Assembly: GCF_905475395.1 (NCBI RefSeq)
Contig: NC_058338.1
Span: forward strand, 71,001,435-71,065,434
DNA from: Chrysoperla carnea
Lineage: Eukaryota; Arthropoda; Insecta; Neuroptera; Chrysopidae
Direction of reading: 5' to 3'
Length of the DNA: 64,000 nucleotides
Position 1 is the stretch's first letter. Every line of letters begins with the position of its first letter. Below the pieces are notes generated by a model. The model searched no databases. It had not been told where the DNA came from and saw only the letters and a program-made list of their open reading frames with translations. A program made the translations under genes and the position numbers. This document shows positions 1 to 12,258 of this stretch, piece after piece.

Positions 1-649
1 ATTGGACCTATAGTTCTTCGGGTAACTATAACAGTCACTTTAGATCCTAAAAGGTAAGAGTTAGAATAACACTTTAAGTTAGAAAGTTGATCCTCATAAA
101 AAAAACAAACATTTTTTATTTAAATTATTTTTTCGAAAATCGTAAGCTTTCAGCGGAAATGAAATTTAAAAATATGTCATTATTGCATTTAATCGAAAGA
201 AAATACGCTAGCTCTAGAAAATTTTTTAGACAAAGTTATCAAGATCATTAAAAAAACTTTCAAGATCATTTGAAGATCAAGGTCAAATGACCTTGGAGCA
301 AGAATTTAAGGTCAAAGTCATGGACATAGGTGAATGTCCTTGCATTTACTCTATTGTTTTTGACAAGTTTTGTCTAAAGCATTTTTCTGTATAGGTAAAT
401 GAAAAACGTTAATGTTGTTAGTTTTTTATGGGGATTAACTTTCGAAATTCTAATTTAAAGTGTTATTCTAGCTCTTATCTTTTAGGATTTAAATTTACTA
501 TATTAAAGCAACCCGGAGTACTAGGTCCAATCTGATGCCAGAACACAGTTAACCTCATTAAACGCTGCTACTTTTGTTAAGGTTTTGATTATGGTTAACT
601 ATAAAACGAATGATTAGCCATAATAGATTAAAATGATCCACCCTGTATG
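1..649. repeat. Long-TIR repeat family A, copy 1, cut by the window start
   Basis: Bases 1-115 are an inverted, imperfect copy of bases 415-535, so this is a long-terminal-inverted-repeat element. Its right end reads ...CCACCCTGTA near 640-649, and its left end lies outside the window. A second copy starts at 32,218 with the reverse complement of that end and shares the interior. No reading frame is visible. The transposon superfamily cannot be assigned. Here the interior is uninterrupted, whereas copy 2 carries a nested MITE, so this copy supplies the empty site for that insertion. Confidence 0.6.
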
Positions 650-1789
650 TACAGTGTATACGTGAACTATTTGTGACAACAGTCATATTACTACTTTCAA
701 ATGAGGTATCAGAAGGTAGGGGGTGTCATTTCAAATTTCTATATTGGGGTGGATAGGGATGAAGCGCTGAAACCTAAAATTCTCTAGGTACCATTTTTAA
801 CTGCCCCCTCGATATCTAAATCGACGTTTTTTTACTCAAAACAATAATATCAACAGCTCAAGAGTTATTGTGTGGATAATTTTGAAATGAACACACTGTA
901 TATAATATTTCCCGATATTTAAGTGCCCCCTCAATAATTTCACTTTCGCGACTACTAGAGCAACTCGTATTTTAATAATAAAGTAGATAATGTTGAGACT
1001 CAAAGGACTTTTACCTGCAACGTGGTGACGCAAGCTGCGTAATTTCCAGTATTAAAATACAACGTGGCACATGGTAGTAAACTTGAGAGCAATGTGGGTG
1101 ACTAAAAAATAAAAAAAAACTTTCATTAATAACTTTATACGAATCAGCAATCTAAGTCATTGATGAATTTGAATACCATTGCAATATAAACTTTATTCTG
1201 AAATCCTAAAAAAAATGTGGAAAAACAAAATACAAAACCTGATTTTTTGAAACTGATCTACTTCAAATATTGTTATTAAAAAAATTAAAGCAAATATAAT
1301 TTTACGAAAAATGTTTTGGCAGTTTTATTAAAATCAGTTTTTCGAACTCGCCCCAAATTTTAATATTTTTTTGAGATATTTAAAAAAAAAGTTTATCCAC
1401 TTTCAATTCTAATTTTAAGAGTGTTCTCGATTATAAAATTTCTGTTGCAATTTTTTTATAGGAAAGATTAAAGTCCGGTTTGCTTACCAACACATTTGCT
1501 GTTGCAGCTGTAAAGCAGGATATACATGCTGCTCTAGACGTTGTGTTAGTTTGAGCCTGAGTGCAAGCATACGATAATAATGCTGTTAATGTTGCGCTGA
1601 AACCATACAATTAAATTTAAATATCATAGCAGTGAAAATGCGAAACTAGAATTCAGAACTAGGATCAGCCAAGTTGTAACACCGGTGCATATGAAAATAA
1701 TGCAGGGAAGAAGATTCTTTGGACATACAAATTGGGAGGTGTTTTGGCCATTCTATCCATGATGTTTGCATTAGGTACTAAAAAATTAT
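650..1789. other. AT-rich non-coding stretch
   Basis: No supported gene, RNA or repeat boundary is seen. Short open frames here are AT-rich and resemble no known protein. The segment near 1490-1560 is slightly richer in GC but has stops in all frames. Confidence 0.5.
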
Positions 1790-2215
1790 GACAATAATTG
1801 TTTCCTTTTTAATTGAATTATCGCCATGCACGCAAACTTTGTCCTTAAGCATTTCCTCGCGTGCAATAGCTCATTCGCTCACTAGCATAGATAACTAAAT
1901 TAAGTCATAAGTATGTAAATGTATTTAATTGAAAAATAATAAATAAAATTAAATATTAAATTCATATATTTTTTAATTGTGGTTGTTTTTTTAGTCTTTT
2001 GAGATTTGTGACAATAATTGTTATCCGTTTGAATTGAATCGCCACGCAAACTTTGCCCTTGAAGCTCTTCCTTTCATGCAATGGTTTATTCACTCCTATA
2101 GCCTAGATAACTAAATTACACCATAAAAGCGTTTAATTTGTAAAATTACAGACGATGGAATATTAAATCCATATTTTTAATTGTACTGGATATTTTCTAG
2201 TCCTTTGCGACAACT
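1790..2215. repeat. Diverged tandem duplication, period about 220 bp
   Basis: The segment starting GACAATAATTGTT at 1790 recurs at 2010. Matching landmarks follow in the same order: CGCAAACTTTG, AGATAACTAAATTA, then an A/T-rich tail ending in a TAGTCTTTTG / TAGTCCTTTG pair. The copies differ at many positions, so the duplication is old. No coding potential is visible. Confidence 0.6.
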
Positions 2216-2382
2216 GATAGGGCATATAAAATCTATTAATTGCAGATAGTATCTTGTATTTTGTTCTAAAGGGTCAAGCTTTTAATAATGATGGTACATA
2301 ACTTAAAAAGCAACTAAGAAAAAAAGAAAGAAGTGTTACCATGATAGCAACACTTGTATAGCTATTGTTGAAATAAAAGTTG

Positions 2383-3179
2383 TAGGGAAAAGTGATCTAT
2401 AATGATCCCTCAGGGTAATATGATCCCTCGTTGTTTTAAGTAAACCATTAAAGCTTCTAGTATATTTATCGATAGATGGTTTCCGCGTGATCAAATTAAT
2501 CGTTCAACAAAGACTTGGAGAGATGTATAAGCTAATTTGTGTTTCGTAGCAAAAATATCAATTTTAGTGCTTATGATTTATGATAAGACAAATTTCAACG
2601 TAAAATTTCTTTTTTTGAATTAGTTTTTGCCAGCTGGCTGTTTTTACTCTTGGCTTTTGTTGACTTTTAATAATATTATAACACATTTTCATAGACGTAT
2701 AATAAATTTTAAGGTCAGTTTTTATGACGAAATTCAAATATGTCGATACGGGTAAAATGATCCCCTTTATATAGGCTAAAATGATCCCTATTTGTGTAAA
2801 ATTATAATAGATAAAGTGACCCCCCCCATCATGTGGCACGTCTTGAATGTGTTGATTTAGATGAATTTACTATTTAATTTTTGTTTTCATACTAATCGTT
2901 GATGTAATATAAGAGAACAGTTAATAATTTATGTGACCTGTTTGATAAAAAATGCAATGGGATCATTTTACCCACTATCCCTACAAGGTCGGTCAAAACG
3001 ATCCCTTTTGAGAAATATTGAATAGTTCTAAAAATTTGAACAGATCAAAAGAAATTTACATACCAATATTGTAATATTTGAATTAAGAACTCGAAAATAT
3101 TCGACGTTGTAGATATGTCGAATAGTTTGGCTATAAATTACATTTTTTTAGGGGGATAATTTTAGACCACCTTCCCTTA
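2383..3179. mobile_element. TIR element family B (TGATCCC repeats), copy 1
   Basis: The left end TAGGGAAAAGTGATC is an imperfect inverted match to the right end (GACCACCTTCCCTTA), giving terminal repeats of about 28 bp. Next to the ends and inside, the motif TGATCCC recurs in both orientations near 2400, 2420, 2757, 2784, 2960 and 3000. These could be subterminal transposase sites. The copy at 12,259-12,663 has the same ends but lacks the middle. There is no transposase frame, so this is a non-autonomous DNA element. TA lies at both edges, which suggests a TA target, though this is not certain. Confidence 0.6.
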
Positions 3180-4837
3180 GCTGCCTGCAGGTGATTTTTT
3201 TATTCGTTTTTTAAATATACATTTTTTTGGAAAGATTTCTTTTACCCTCTTAGGTTTAGTATATAGGGTTGGCATGAGATTAGAATCAACAGATCCACTT
3301 TTATATCTTTTATAGTTTAGTAGATAATTTCTTGGAAAATCACCCCATCACTTATTCGATAGATAGATTGATTTGAAATTAGGCATTATACAACAATTCA
3401 AAGACAAAAATTCAGACCCTTATATCTTTTAGAAACTAAATTACACAACTTCGATTAAAAGCCGAATAAAAAAGAAAATGTTCAGAAACATGTCAAAGAC
3501 AACTTCTTCCCAGTTACTGTATGCATGGTTTTCAATTTTTTTGAGAGAAATTAATTTAAATGCTCCTCTACATGTGTTATCATCGTGGTAACATTTCTTA
3601 AAAAATTGTCTTTGGATGATATAATCAAAAGTTCTCTGATGTGAAATGCAAAGTTAATCTTATCACTAAATTGGTAATATTAAGAAGCAGAAACATGAAT
3701 GGACGGACATTAAAGATCAAATTATTCAAATAAGAAATAAAAAAAATACTAAATAGAAATACTTTGTTTTTGTAGATAAATTTTTGTGAACTTAAATTAT
3801 ATGTCATTAGGAATTAAATTTGAACTTTAACCACCTTTCGTTTTTGTGAAAAATTTTACAATAATAAAAAAATAATTACAATAATAATTTACTTACATGT
3901 TACTTCTGCAAAATTTTATTTGCTTTTGTTGCAACTGATTGATTTTATTTGCTAATATATTTTGTACAATGGCATCATTTAATGTAGCTTTTGCATAATG
4001 TTTTTCATCATTTATATATGAGGAAATATTCACCTGAAAAAGAAACAGCAAATCTGTTGGGTGGCCCAAGTTATTACAGCAGTTAATGCACTTCATCAAA
4101 TTGTCGATAAATAATAGAAATTTTTCGATGTATATACTAATTTTATAGCCGGGAAACTGTCCGTGTCTGGATTCAGACTGTTGAAAATTTGGGAAAAAAG
4201 ATATTTTTGCGCATCCAGCTTAGAAAAATTGAAAATTTTGAACAGTAGGAGTTAACGATCCTTCTCGATTTAAGGCTTATAGTTATGGTGATAACGAAAA
4301 CCAGTGGTACAAATAATGGATAGGCCATCACCTTATTTGAAGCAAAAAAAATTTTAGCACGCTAAACATGGTCCCCGTTCTAGCAATATTCACAATAATA
4401 TAATTTTTTTTCTAATATTTCAACCCCCTGTATTTAAAAAAGAACAGTTTCCAGGCTGTAAGTGTATTGAAAAATAGTTATTATTCCAGCACCCTTTGAT
4501 GAAATCTTGCTTTTATAACTTGGATAAGCCTGTATAGTATAAGAGCTTAATTGATTAATTAGTGAAAGTTTTTGATCATGGATATGTGAATTGTTTGTAT
4601 ATTAAGCAATACAACTGCAGGAAATAAAGTTGCTAATTATGGCGTTTTAGTATGATAAAATGCTATTAATTGTCAGTTCATTCACACAGAGTATTTGGAC
4701 AAAAGAGGATAAATATGCAATACATTAAATTAAATAAACTCAGGTCTATATCACTGTTTGTGAACTCTCGGCGTAAAACAGCAAACTTTTTTTATTCATT
4801 ATTTTAATTATAATACCCTACTGTACCTATATACATA
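3180..4837. other. AT-rich non-coding stretch
   Basis: No gene is supported. The longest open frames are under 70 codons, AT-driven, and carry no recognisable motif. Confidence 0.5.
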
Positions 4838-5400
4838 TACATGATATATGAATATTCTGATTCTAGTCCTCAGTTTGAAACACTTAGAAATATTTATGAT
4901 ACGAACAGATTATTGGTATAGGTTTGGTATAAGTTTCGGTGTTCATAAAATCACCAAATTAGTCCATTTCCGGTTGTCTGTCCGTCCGTCACCACGATAA
5001 CTCAACAACGAAAAAAGGGAACTGTAAATTTTTATAGCGTGCTCAGAATGTAAAAAGTAAGTTTGCGTTCGTAAATGAGCATTGTAGATTAATTGGGTCT
5101 TGGGTCCGTAGAATCCATTTAGTAAACCGTTACAGATAGAACAAAAGTTTAAATATAACAAATGTTCCTTATAAAAAAAAAAACAACTTATGTGTGAAAT
5201 ATTTTTTCGTAAACATTACTGTTTACCCGTGAGGGTGCAAATTAGGACAAAACTTTGATGCCCATGTTCTTCGAAACTATAAAGATAGGGAGTTGAAAAT
5301 TGCAGGCAACTTCAACTAAGTGGTCTTGTGAAACATTCTCGGAAAACAAAAAAAATTCTAGAAAAAACGTTCGAAAATTTTTGAAAGCAAATAAACGGTG
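4838..5400 (+). repeat. Dispersed repeat family C, copy 1
   Basis: This is the first of at least seven copies of one family in the window. Diagnostic order: a GTGTTCATAAAATCACC block, TCCATTTCCGGTTGTCTG, a short GTCCGTC tract, ACGATAACTCAA, GGGTCTTGGGTCCGTAG, ACCGTTA..GATAGAACAAAA, then ACTGTTTACCCGTGAGGG. Other copies lie near 9.7, 11.1-11.5 (inverted), 25.0-25.5, 49.6-49.8 (inverted), 51.7-52.1 and 61.9-62.9 kb (inverted). It has no conserved reading frame. Superfamily unknown. Confidence 0.65.
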
Positions 5401-6397
5401 CTATAATTGTGTTAGTTTTTTAAACTCTTTTAATTTGTAATAAATAATGCAAGCATTTTTTTAAACACTGTCTATGCAGGATATTTCAACAATATACTCA
5501 CTCAATTGTTTGTTTTTACTTTTTTTATTATAAAATCGCTGAGAAATACTAAATTTAAAAATTACCAATATTTCCTTATCTAAATTAGCAAGTGAGATAT
5601 ATCATTGTTACCAAACTCATTCGATAAGGAAAATATGTACCTATAAAAATGTAGAAAATGAAAATACGAACTTAATGAATGGGCTGCACTTCAAAATAAA
5701 ATAGTGGCAATTTTGAGAAATTTAAAAAAAACGAAAGATTTTCGTGCCTCAAGTTTAATCCTATTTCTCCATTCCTTTCTAACTTATGTGTAAAATTTGA
5801 ATGATCTTTTTATTTCCACTACATTTATTTTTTTAATCAGACGACCTTGAAGGCCTTAAAGTAAAGTTTGGGAAAGTGAAGGTAAAGTTTCGTTGAAACC
5901 TGATTATTAAGCTTTAAGGTGGAAAACACCTTTATATATGTAAAATAATTCCAAAAAAAACTTTTCCCCCCAAAATTGTTCAAATGTCTAATAAAATAAC
6001 TGAATCGTATATAAGATAAGCATACTGGAATGAAAATTGGGTCAGCCGTTTCAAGATCATCATCATTTTTTAGTTGATAGGTGATTTAATTGTGGGTGCG
6101 CAGAGAAAAGTAAGCGATTAGAATTCATATGTTAGTAATTATAAAATTTGTGATTTCCCAGCAGTTTCATCAAATTAAATAATAAAACAGCGGTGATTTA
6201 AAATAAGCGTCCATCACTGTAGAGGTTTATTCTTGTGGATTTTTGTTTTTCGAAAAAAAGTTTCGGAGAATTTATGATTGATATTTTCTCATGATATTTA
6301 ATTATCATGAGAAAAATTTTAACCCTCTAACAGTTTACGAACACGTTACATACGTAATGTGAAAAATTTTTTGCCATGCGATCAAAACCGTATGTGC
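5401..6397. other. AT-rich non-coding stretch
   Basis: Holds a possible extension of family C to about 5520 and a short palindrome around TCTCATGATATTTAATTATC near 6290. No gene is supported. Confidence 0.45.
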
Positions 6398-6405
6398 GAA
6401 AAGAG

Positions 6406-7525
6406 CAGTGCTGTCATAGATACTTTGAAAATGTATCTAGATATAGATACAGATACATTTAAAAAAAATGTATCTAGATACTGAATATTCAGATACATTT
6501 AAAGATACTTTTTAAATTTGTAAAATTAAAAACTGTTTTCAGTTAAATAATTATTTTTATTCTTTACATTTTTTAAATTCATTTACACACATTCTTTCTA
6601 AATTATTTCACTTTATAAATAAAAATAATTAAAATTCATTCAAAGATTCAGAATGTAATTGCTACATTCAATGATGATTATTGAGACAGGAAACGTACCT
6701 GGGAATTTTCGTAATACATCGTAACACAGGTATTTATTTTAACCTCATGATAACTTTTGTACCATACGTGGGATAAAATATTTTACAACCGTTGAGTACA
6801 ATTTACAGATGGAAAAAATTTTCAGTTGAATATTATAATAACCCGATAATTTGAAGTTTAAAAATAAAGTTAATTCAATAGTTTTTCAAAATTGCTCGTA
6901 CATGGCACATAAAATATCATAGTTTGTGATTTCTCGCCATTAAAAATGATAAATGAATATCCCATATTTGGGACAAAAGTTATCAAGTGATGTAAAAGTG
7001 TTTGGTTTACATGAGGCTAACCAACTATCATGCTTTAAAAATAGCAAAATTTCATAGATTTCCTCTGATATGGAATTTCTTCGCGGGGTTAATATTTTCC
7101 CTGCAGTGCTAAGTAGTTGCTCCACTGGAGCAAGAAGGTAAGATTGTCTTGTATTTTAGAAAAATTGATTGTATTATTGGAAAAACGTGTAAACATTAAA
7201 TTGAAGTCGATTTATCCTGCAAGAACCGAAGTATGTCTACTTCATTTGAATTATCTCGTTCTATGAGATATTTGGTGAAATCGTTAATGATCGTCAAATT
7301 GATATTCATTATTAATTTGAAAGTGAAACACAAATTATTTTAATTATAATTATAAAAATTGAAACTGTATGTGAAGTTCATTTATAGATACCTACAAGAT
7401 ACATTTAAAATATATCTAGATACTTAAAAAATAAAAATAATAGTGTGTAGATATAGATACAAGATACAAAAAATGTATCTAGATACTGTATCTAGATACT
7501 TGTATCTAGATACGTTACAGCACTG
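6406..7525 (-). mobile_element. hAT-superfamily transposon remnant, about 1.1 kb
   Basis: The termini are CAGTGCTGT at 6406 and its inverted partner ACAGCACTG ending at 7525. They are flanked by 8-bp direct repeats GAAAAGAG (6398-6405) and GAAAAGAA (7526-7533), a 7/8 match. An 8-bp duplication and CAGTG-type ends are hallmarks of hAT elements. Many copies of TATCTAGATAC and half-sites line both subterminal regions, with three full palindromes at 7475-7515. The interior encodes the decayed C-terminus of a hAT transposase on the minus strand (next entry). The element is internally deleted and probably non-autonomous. Confidence 0.85.
6940..7149 (-). pseudogene. hAT transposase C-terminal fragment
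   Basis: The minus-strand frame reads ...YLLAPVEQLLSTAG, then KILTPRRNSISEE and EILLFLKHDSW. This matches the hAT dimerisation signature: a Ser-Ala-Pro-like lead, E(R/Q)-x-F/L-S-x-A-G, an R-R/N block, then L-x-F-L-K. The frame stays open upstream to about 7149 and then decays, and nothing resembling the catalytic DDE core is found in the element. It is 61 codons from its first ATG, against about 600 in a full transposase. It is a relic rather than a functional gene. Confidence 0.75.
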
Positions 7526-7533
7526 GAAAAGAA

Positions 7534-8074
7534 GGGATCTCACTTATCACGGTGAACATTCGCCCCTAAGCCTAATGGGGGAGTGAAGCTTGTATAAATT
7601 AATGAATAGTAATACACTCACTAAAACAAAAACTACTAAGCCTACATATGTAGCTTTTCTAATTCCACTCATTTTATAATAATCCATATAGCTCCGTCGT
7701 ATATATGCGTAGGCTCATAAATGATAATATTTCACAAAATTAACAAAATTAAAAAACAAATTCCAAACAAAAATGTATTCCAAAACTAATAATAAACTTG
7801 TTATACTAATATTTTACATGTTACATGTTACATACATATATAATAATATTATTATGTATAATATTTACATTTTACTACACATATCACATATCCGTCCACA
7901 TGTAAGTGTAATGAATATTAAATCTGTACATAAAAGCATTATACCAGGTAACTAAACTTTTAGTTATTTATCTCATATTATAAATTTATTATGAATAAGT
8001 ATGATGAAATGTAATATATTTTAGATGGGGAAAATACTGGGTTATGATATGTGAAAATTGTGTGAGAACCATAT
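7534..8074. other. AT-rich non-coding stretch
   Basis: Only AT-rich sequence with short frames full of Ile, Tyr and Asn. Nothing recognised. Confidence 0.45.
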
Positions 8075-9228
8075 TACAGTAATCCTAGCCGAAATGCTAT
8101 ATAGTAAATCGTATTTTTGGGGGTGGGGGAAATCCGAATTTTTGGTTACGGTTAGGATGATTAAGGTTATTTAGGTTATATTGGATGTAGAGCTCAATGT
8201 GAAACCATATATGTATTTTACCACATTTCCGCTGATGATTTCATTTATTAGCTCCTCAATTTCAGAGGCTGATTGCACCTCCTTCATGGATATACCATGC
8301 ACTACACCAGCCCATCACAACTATTAATTAAGTTAATTTTGTTGCAACGGCGGGAATCAAACCTTAAGCATACCGCGGACAGAATTGGTTACACCTTAAC
8401 CAACTGAGCTAATGGGATGATCAAAGGTAGGTTTAAATCTGAAAAGGCGGGATGCTATCTCTTGAAGGCTGCTATCTTGATTTGAAGGGGTGAATTTGTT
8501 TTTTTACAATATCTGCTACTAATCTATTGATTTTACCGAAAAAAGTGCCGAAAGCGTTTTTATAGAGCATCATGTAGAGTTCCATTCGTTTTTTGCGTAA
8601 GCCACATATTAAACAATCTACTAAATAGTGCAAAATTTGAGACAAAAAACTGTCCTTTTTCGACTTTGAGCATTTTTGACAAAAGGAATGGAAAAAAAAA
8701 TCTCGATGAAAGTTATAGACAGCACAACAAGCATTAATGTTTGTCTAAACAATTGTTTACTATGACTCGTTGTTCTCGCGCAGAGGTCGCCAGAGTTGTG
8801 CACTGCCGAACAAAGCTCATACAGAGTTATTCAAAAGCAGCTTTTGCGCCTCTCAAACATTAATAATACAATTTCAGAGTTCTGTTATGGAAATATTGCA
8901 ATGTGAACATCGTAAATTTCAAAATTATTTTTTTCAAATTTTGCACTAACTTTCCAGTAGATTTTTTAATATGTGACTTATGGAAAAATTGTACAGGAGA
9001 TTTTGTAGAGAATTTTATTCATAAATTCCCTCGACACTTTTTTTTCTAAAATCAAAAGTATAGCAGTTATTGCAAAAAAAACAACTTTAAAAAAAGATGG
9101 CGGCCTTCCTCAAAGGGGTAGCATCCTGCCTTTTCAAATTTAAACTTATCTTCAACAACCCTAACTGTAACCAAAAAGTCGGACTTTCCCCCAAAAATGC
9201 GATTTAAAAATCTAGGTTGATTGTACTA
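8075..9228. mobile_element. Long foldback (palindromic) element, interrupted by a SINE
   Basis: The left side (ATTTTTGGGGG near 8112, TTTTTGGTTAC near 8139, GAAAAGGCGGGATGCTA near 8440) is mirrored in inverted order on the right side (TAGCATCCTGCCTTTTC near 9119, GTAACCAAAAA near 9168, CCCCCAAAAAT near 9189). Inner parts, such as the GCAAAATTTGA block near 8630 and its partner near 8935, continue the match. Without the SINE the element is close to 0.9 kb and folds almost end to end. It has no open frame, so its mobilising enzyme is unknown. Outer ends are approximate. Confidence 0.7.
8162..8414 (-). mobile_element. tRNA-derived SINE with 7-bp target duplication
   Basis: Read on the minus strand from 8414, a tRNA-like head has a box A region TTAGCTCAGTTGGTTAAGG and a box B region GGTTTGATTCCC, followed by a unique body of about 180 bp. 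Direct repeats GGATGAT flank it at 8155-8161 and 8415-8421. It interrupts the left arm of the surrounding foldback, whose intact right arm gives the pre-insertion order of the sequence. The head lacks a clean acceptor stem, so it is a SINE and not a tRNA gene. Confidence 0.8.
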
Positions 9229-10870
9229 CGAACAATTTTGAAGAAGAGATTGTCTTCAATGTCTACGAATTGTTCATTTGAGAGATCAAATACATTCATT
9301 AGTTCTTGATCATCAGAAAAAATTTCGTGAATCCTAATAATAATTTTGAACCTATTTTATATCTTATACATGTTCTTACAACCCTTACAGCCAAGTGTTT
9401 CTCCCTATTCAAGTATTGGAAAAATGGGCCTTTGTCCTAAATTTTTTTTTTATTTCTTTAAAATTGTGTGAAATTATTTTTTGGATAACACCAATAACTA
9501 CAGAGAGAAGAGAAAATAACATTTGGTGATGTAATAACCTGCAATTGCCATAGAAACTACATATTAAAAGTTGTTTTGCAAGAATACGATAGAAAATTAC
9601 TTAATTGATTATTTCTTTTATGTTTATCAATCGATTTTAATTTTGATTCAGATCTTTTCATCTATTCCCACACATTTTCAAATTTTAAGTTTGTAAAGCT
9701 TAAAAATACTGAAGCTATGAACAAAATTTTGATATAGATTTTAACAAAATGGCCAACGAGCAATGGTAAATGAGCAACGTAGTTCAATTGGGTCTTGAGT
9801 TCGTAGGACCCTTAAAGAAGGAAAAAAAAGTTAAAATGTAAAAAATCTTTTTTATAAAAAAATTAATAACTTTTCTTTGAAACATTTTTTCGCAAATTTA
9901 ATAATAATAATACGTAAATTTCGTAAATTTAATATGCATTTCTATATATTTCAAATATTACCTCCTGAGCCTATGAGCTCACCATAAAAATTTATCTGCT
10001 TTTAATCTAAATTGAAAAATAATAAAATAAAATGTATTTAAGGATTTTTTGTTTTGTGTCGAAAGTTTTTTTTTAAATTTCCTGTATTTCACTTATCAAT
10101 ACAATCCAATACCGCAAAGATTCATGATAACATTATTTTTCTATATTTTAGATGTTGTGTCGAATTGAGATAACACATACCAATTCATATATAAATGTTT
10201 TATTACTACACTCGTGTAATAAATGAATAAAAAGTGATTGCGGATGGAATTGACAAGAATTGGGAAAAAAATTTATTGTTAAGTTTACGACGAAAAACCA
10301 TTATTGTTAATGGAAAACATTGTCTACTTGTGGAGAAGATAAGAATATGGATAATTTTAGGACTATAATAAGATTCAGTTATACAAAATTATTGAGAAAT
10401 TTAATATTTTAGAGTAAATAAATATTTATTGCATAAGAAAGCATACCCATGCGAAAATATCTACGGATTTAATTTGTGTTGATTTGGTAAAATGTTAAAG
10501 AAACGAAAAAAATATTTATTCAAAACTACTGCAACTTTCAAAAGGGTTAGAAAAATGAATTGGACCACTTTGTCGTTTGTTTTTACATATTATGCTTTCT
10601 TTTAACATAAACTACACGTCAATGGTTTCTTTTAAAAGAAACTACACGGGCAAAAAAAGATTAAGGGCGTGGGACCCCCGTTACGAAAAAAGTTTCTTAT
10701 GTTAAATAAATACATACATACAATTTTATTAACTTCCTTTTGTAAATCTGTATTATACATATAATCTGATTTTGATTGCTTGTTTATAAATTGATGTTCG
10801 TTTTAAAGCTATTTTTACAGAATAGTAAATAAATTGTTTGGTGTCAAGTAGGCAGTGTTTCCAGAAGCAC
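9229..10870. repeat. Non-coding stretch with a family C fragment
   Basis: A partial plus-strand copy of family C lies at about 9687-9905: the GAACAAAATTTTGATATAG, GGGTCTTGAGTTCGTAGG and AACATTTTTTCGCAAA landmarks. The rest is AT-rich without a supported gene. Confidence 0.5.
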
Positions 10871-11015
10871 ATAATTATAGTACATAAATTTTTCCATTTT
10901 TGTACTATTTACATCTAAAACTAGTTATGCATTGCATATGCATATGCATAGTCACATAACTTCTTTGGAGGTAAATAGTACAAAGATGCAAAATTAGGGT
11001 ACTATTATAAATAAA
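10871..11015. repeat. Palindromic MITE-like foldback
   Basis: TTTGTACTATTTAC at 10,899-10,912 is perfectly inverted at 10,971-10,984 (GTAAATAGTACAAA). The match continues imperfectly outward (ATTATAGTAC versus GTACTATTATA) and inward (GTTATG versus CATAAC) around a TGCATATGCATATGCAT centre. Arm length is about 60 bp. Non-coding. Confidence 0.65.
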
Positions 11016-11089
11016 AATAGTGGTTGCCGGGGATGTATATTACTGATATACCCATATAATAGATACTATACAATTTGCGCATAATTTGC

Positions 11090-11510
11090 GCTCTCACGGG
11101 TAAACAGTGATGTTTACGAAAAAATGTTTCAAAGGAACATTTTTTACATTTAAACTATTGTTATATCTCTAACGGTTAACAAAATAGGTCCTACGGACCC
11201 AAGACCCAATTAACCTGTGTTCATTTACGAACTAGACTTCACTTCTTAGGTCCTCAGCACGCTATAAAAATTTCAGCTTGATATCTCTTTTCGTTTTTGA
11301 GTAATCGTGATGACAGACGGGCAGACAACAGATGAAAGACGACAGACGACAGACGACAGACGACAGACAGACAATCGGAAATGGACTAATTAGGTGATTT
11401 TATCAACACCTATATCGAAATTTTGTTCATAGAATCAATATTTTTAAGCTTTACAAACTTGGGACTAAACTTAGTAGACCTTGCTATATTTCATATACAT
11501 GATATAAATA
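11090..11510 (-). repeat. Dispersed repeat family C, inverted copy
   Basis: This is the reverse complement of the copy at 4.9 kb, with the CTCACGGGTAAACAGTGATG, TCTAACGGTTAACAAAATAG and ACCCAAGACCCAATTAACC landmarks. It contains a GACAGAC microsatellite at about 11,338-11,372 where other copies have only a short GTCCGTC tract. Confidence 0.65.
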
Positions 11511-12258
11511 AATATGTGGTGCCGGAGAAAAGGAATAGATACCCTGGAAATTAATATATCCTTAGTTATCTCAAAAAATAAACAGCTCTCACCGATTTTT
11601 GTATGCTCAAAGTCGATTAGATTCGATTATAATACATTAATGTATTCAGATTCACACTTTTACAATTTGAATTCATAATAATAATAATAATGAATATTAG
11701 AGGATGCGTATTATTATAAATATTATTATTATTTACTTTTAGTGAGGGAGGAAAAGTTGTTTATTACACACAAAAAAACATTATAATACATAATAATTAA
11801 TTGAATTTAGTAGAGGTGTTACAAAATTTTATAACGGAATGTATCACGTAATAATGAATAACCATTAATCACTTTGATATCAGATACAAAAAAACATTTT
11901 TTTTTTGCCAACAAGTTAAATTTTTGATAACTTCCAGTTGTTGAGACATAGTAGTTATTTACAATGACAAAATTTTTTGTATATGGGAGAGTGTTGTCAT
12001 AATTTACATTTCTAATTTTTTATAGTCTTTTTTTAACTGTAACAATGGAAATAATCTCTCTTTGTATCAGGATTATTACTATACACTAATATTGTAATAA
12101 TTGAGAATTCTTTGAGAATTTAAAATTAAACAGCTAGCAAAAAAATTACATTTTTTTTATTAATACATAGTACAAAACCATAATGTACCATGCATCACAT
12201 CCTAATGTATCTTGGACCAACCCCGGCGGTTGTAACTGATGTCGTCCTCTTAAACATG
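11511..12258. pseudogene. Mostly non-coding; possible LINE 3' end fragment
   Basis: AT-rich sequence with AAT microsatellites near 11,670 and 11,720. On the minus strand at about 12,160-12,250 one frame reads DDISYNRRGWSKIH and, after a stop, continues toward a Trp. This loosely resembles the W-DDI-x-G-x-W-x-DR C-terminal signature of RTE/Jockey-type LINEs, and AATAAA follows. The match is short and interrupted. Confidence 0.2.
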
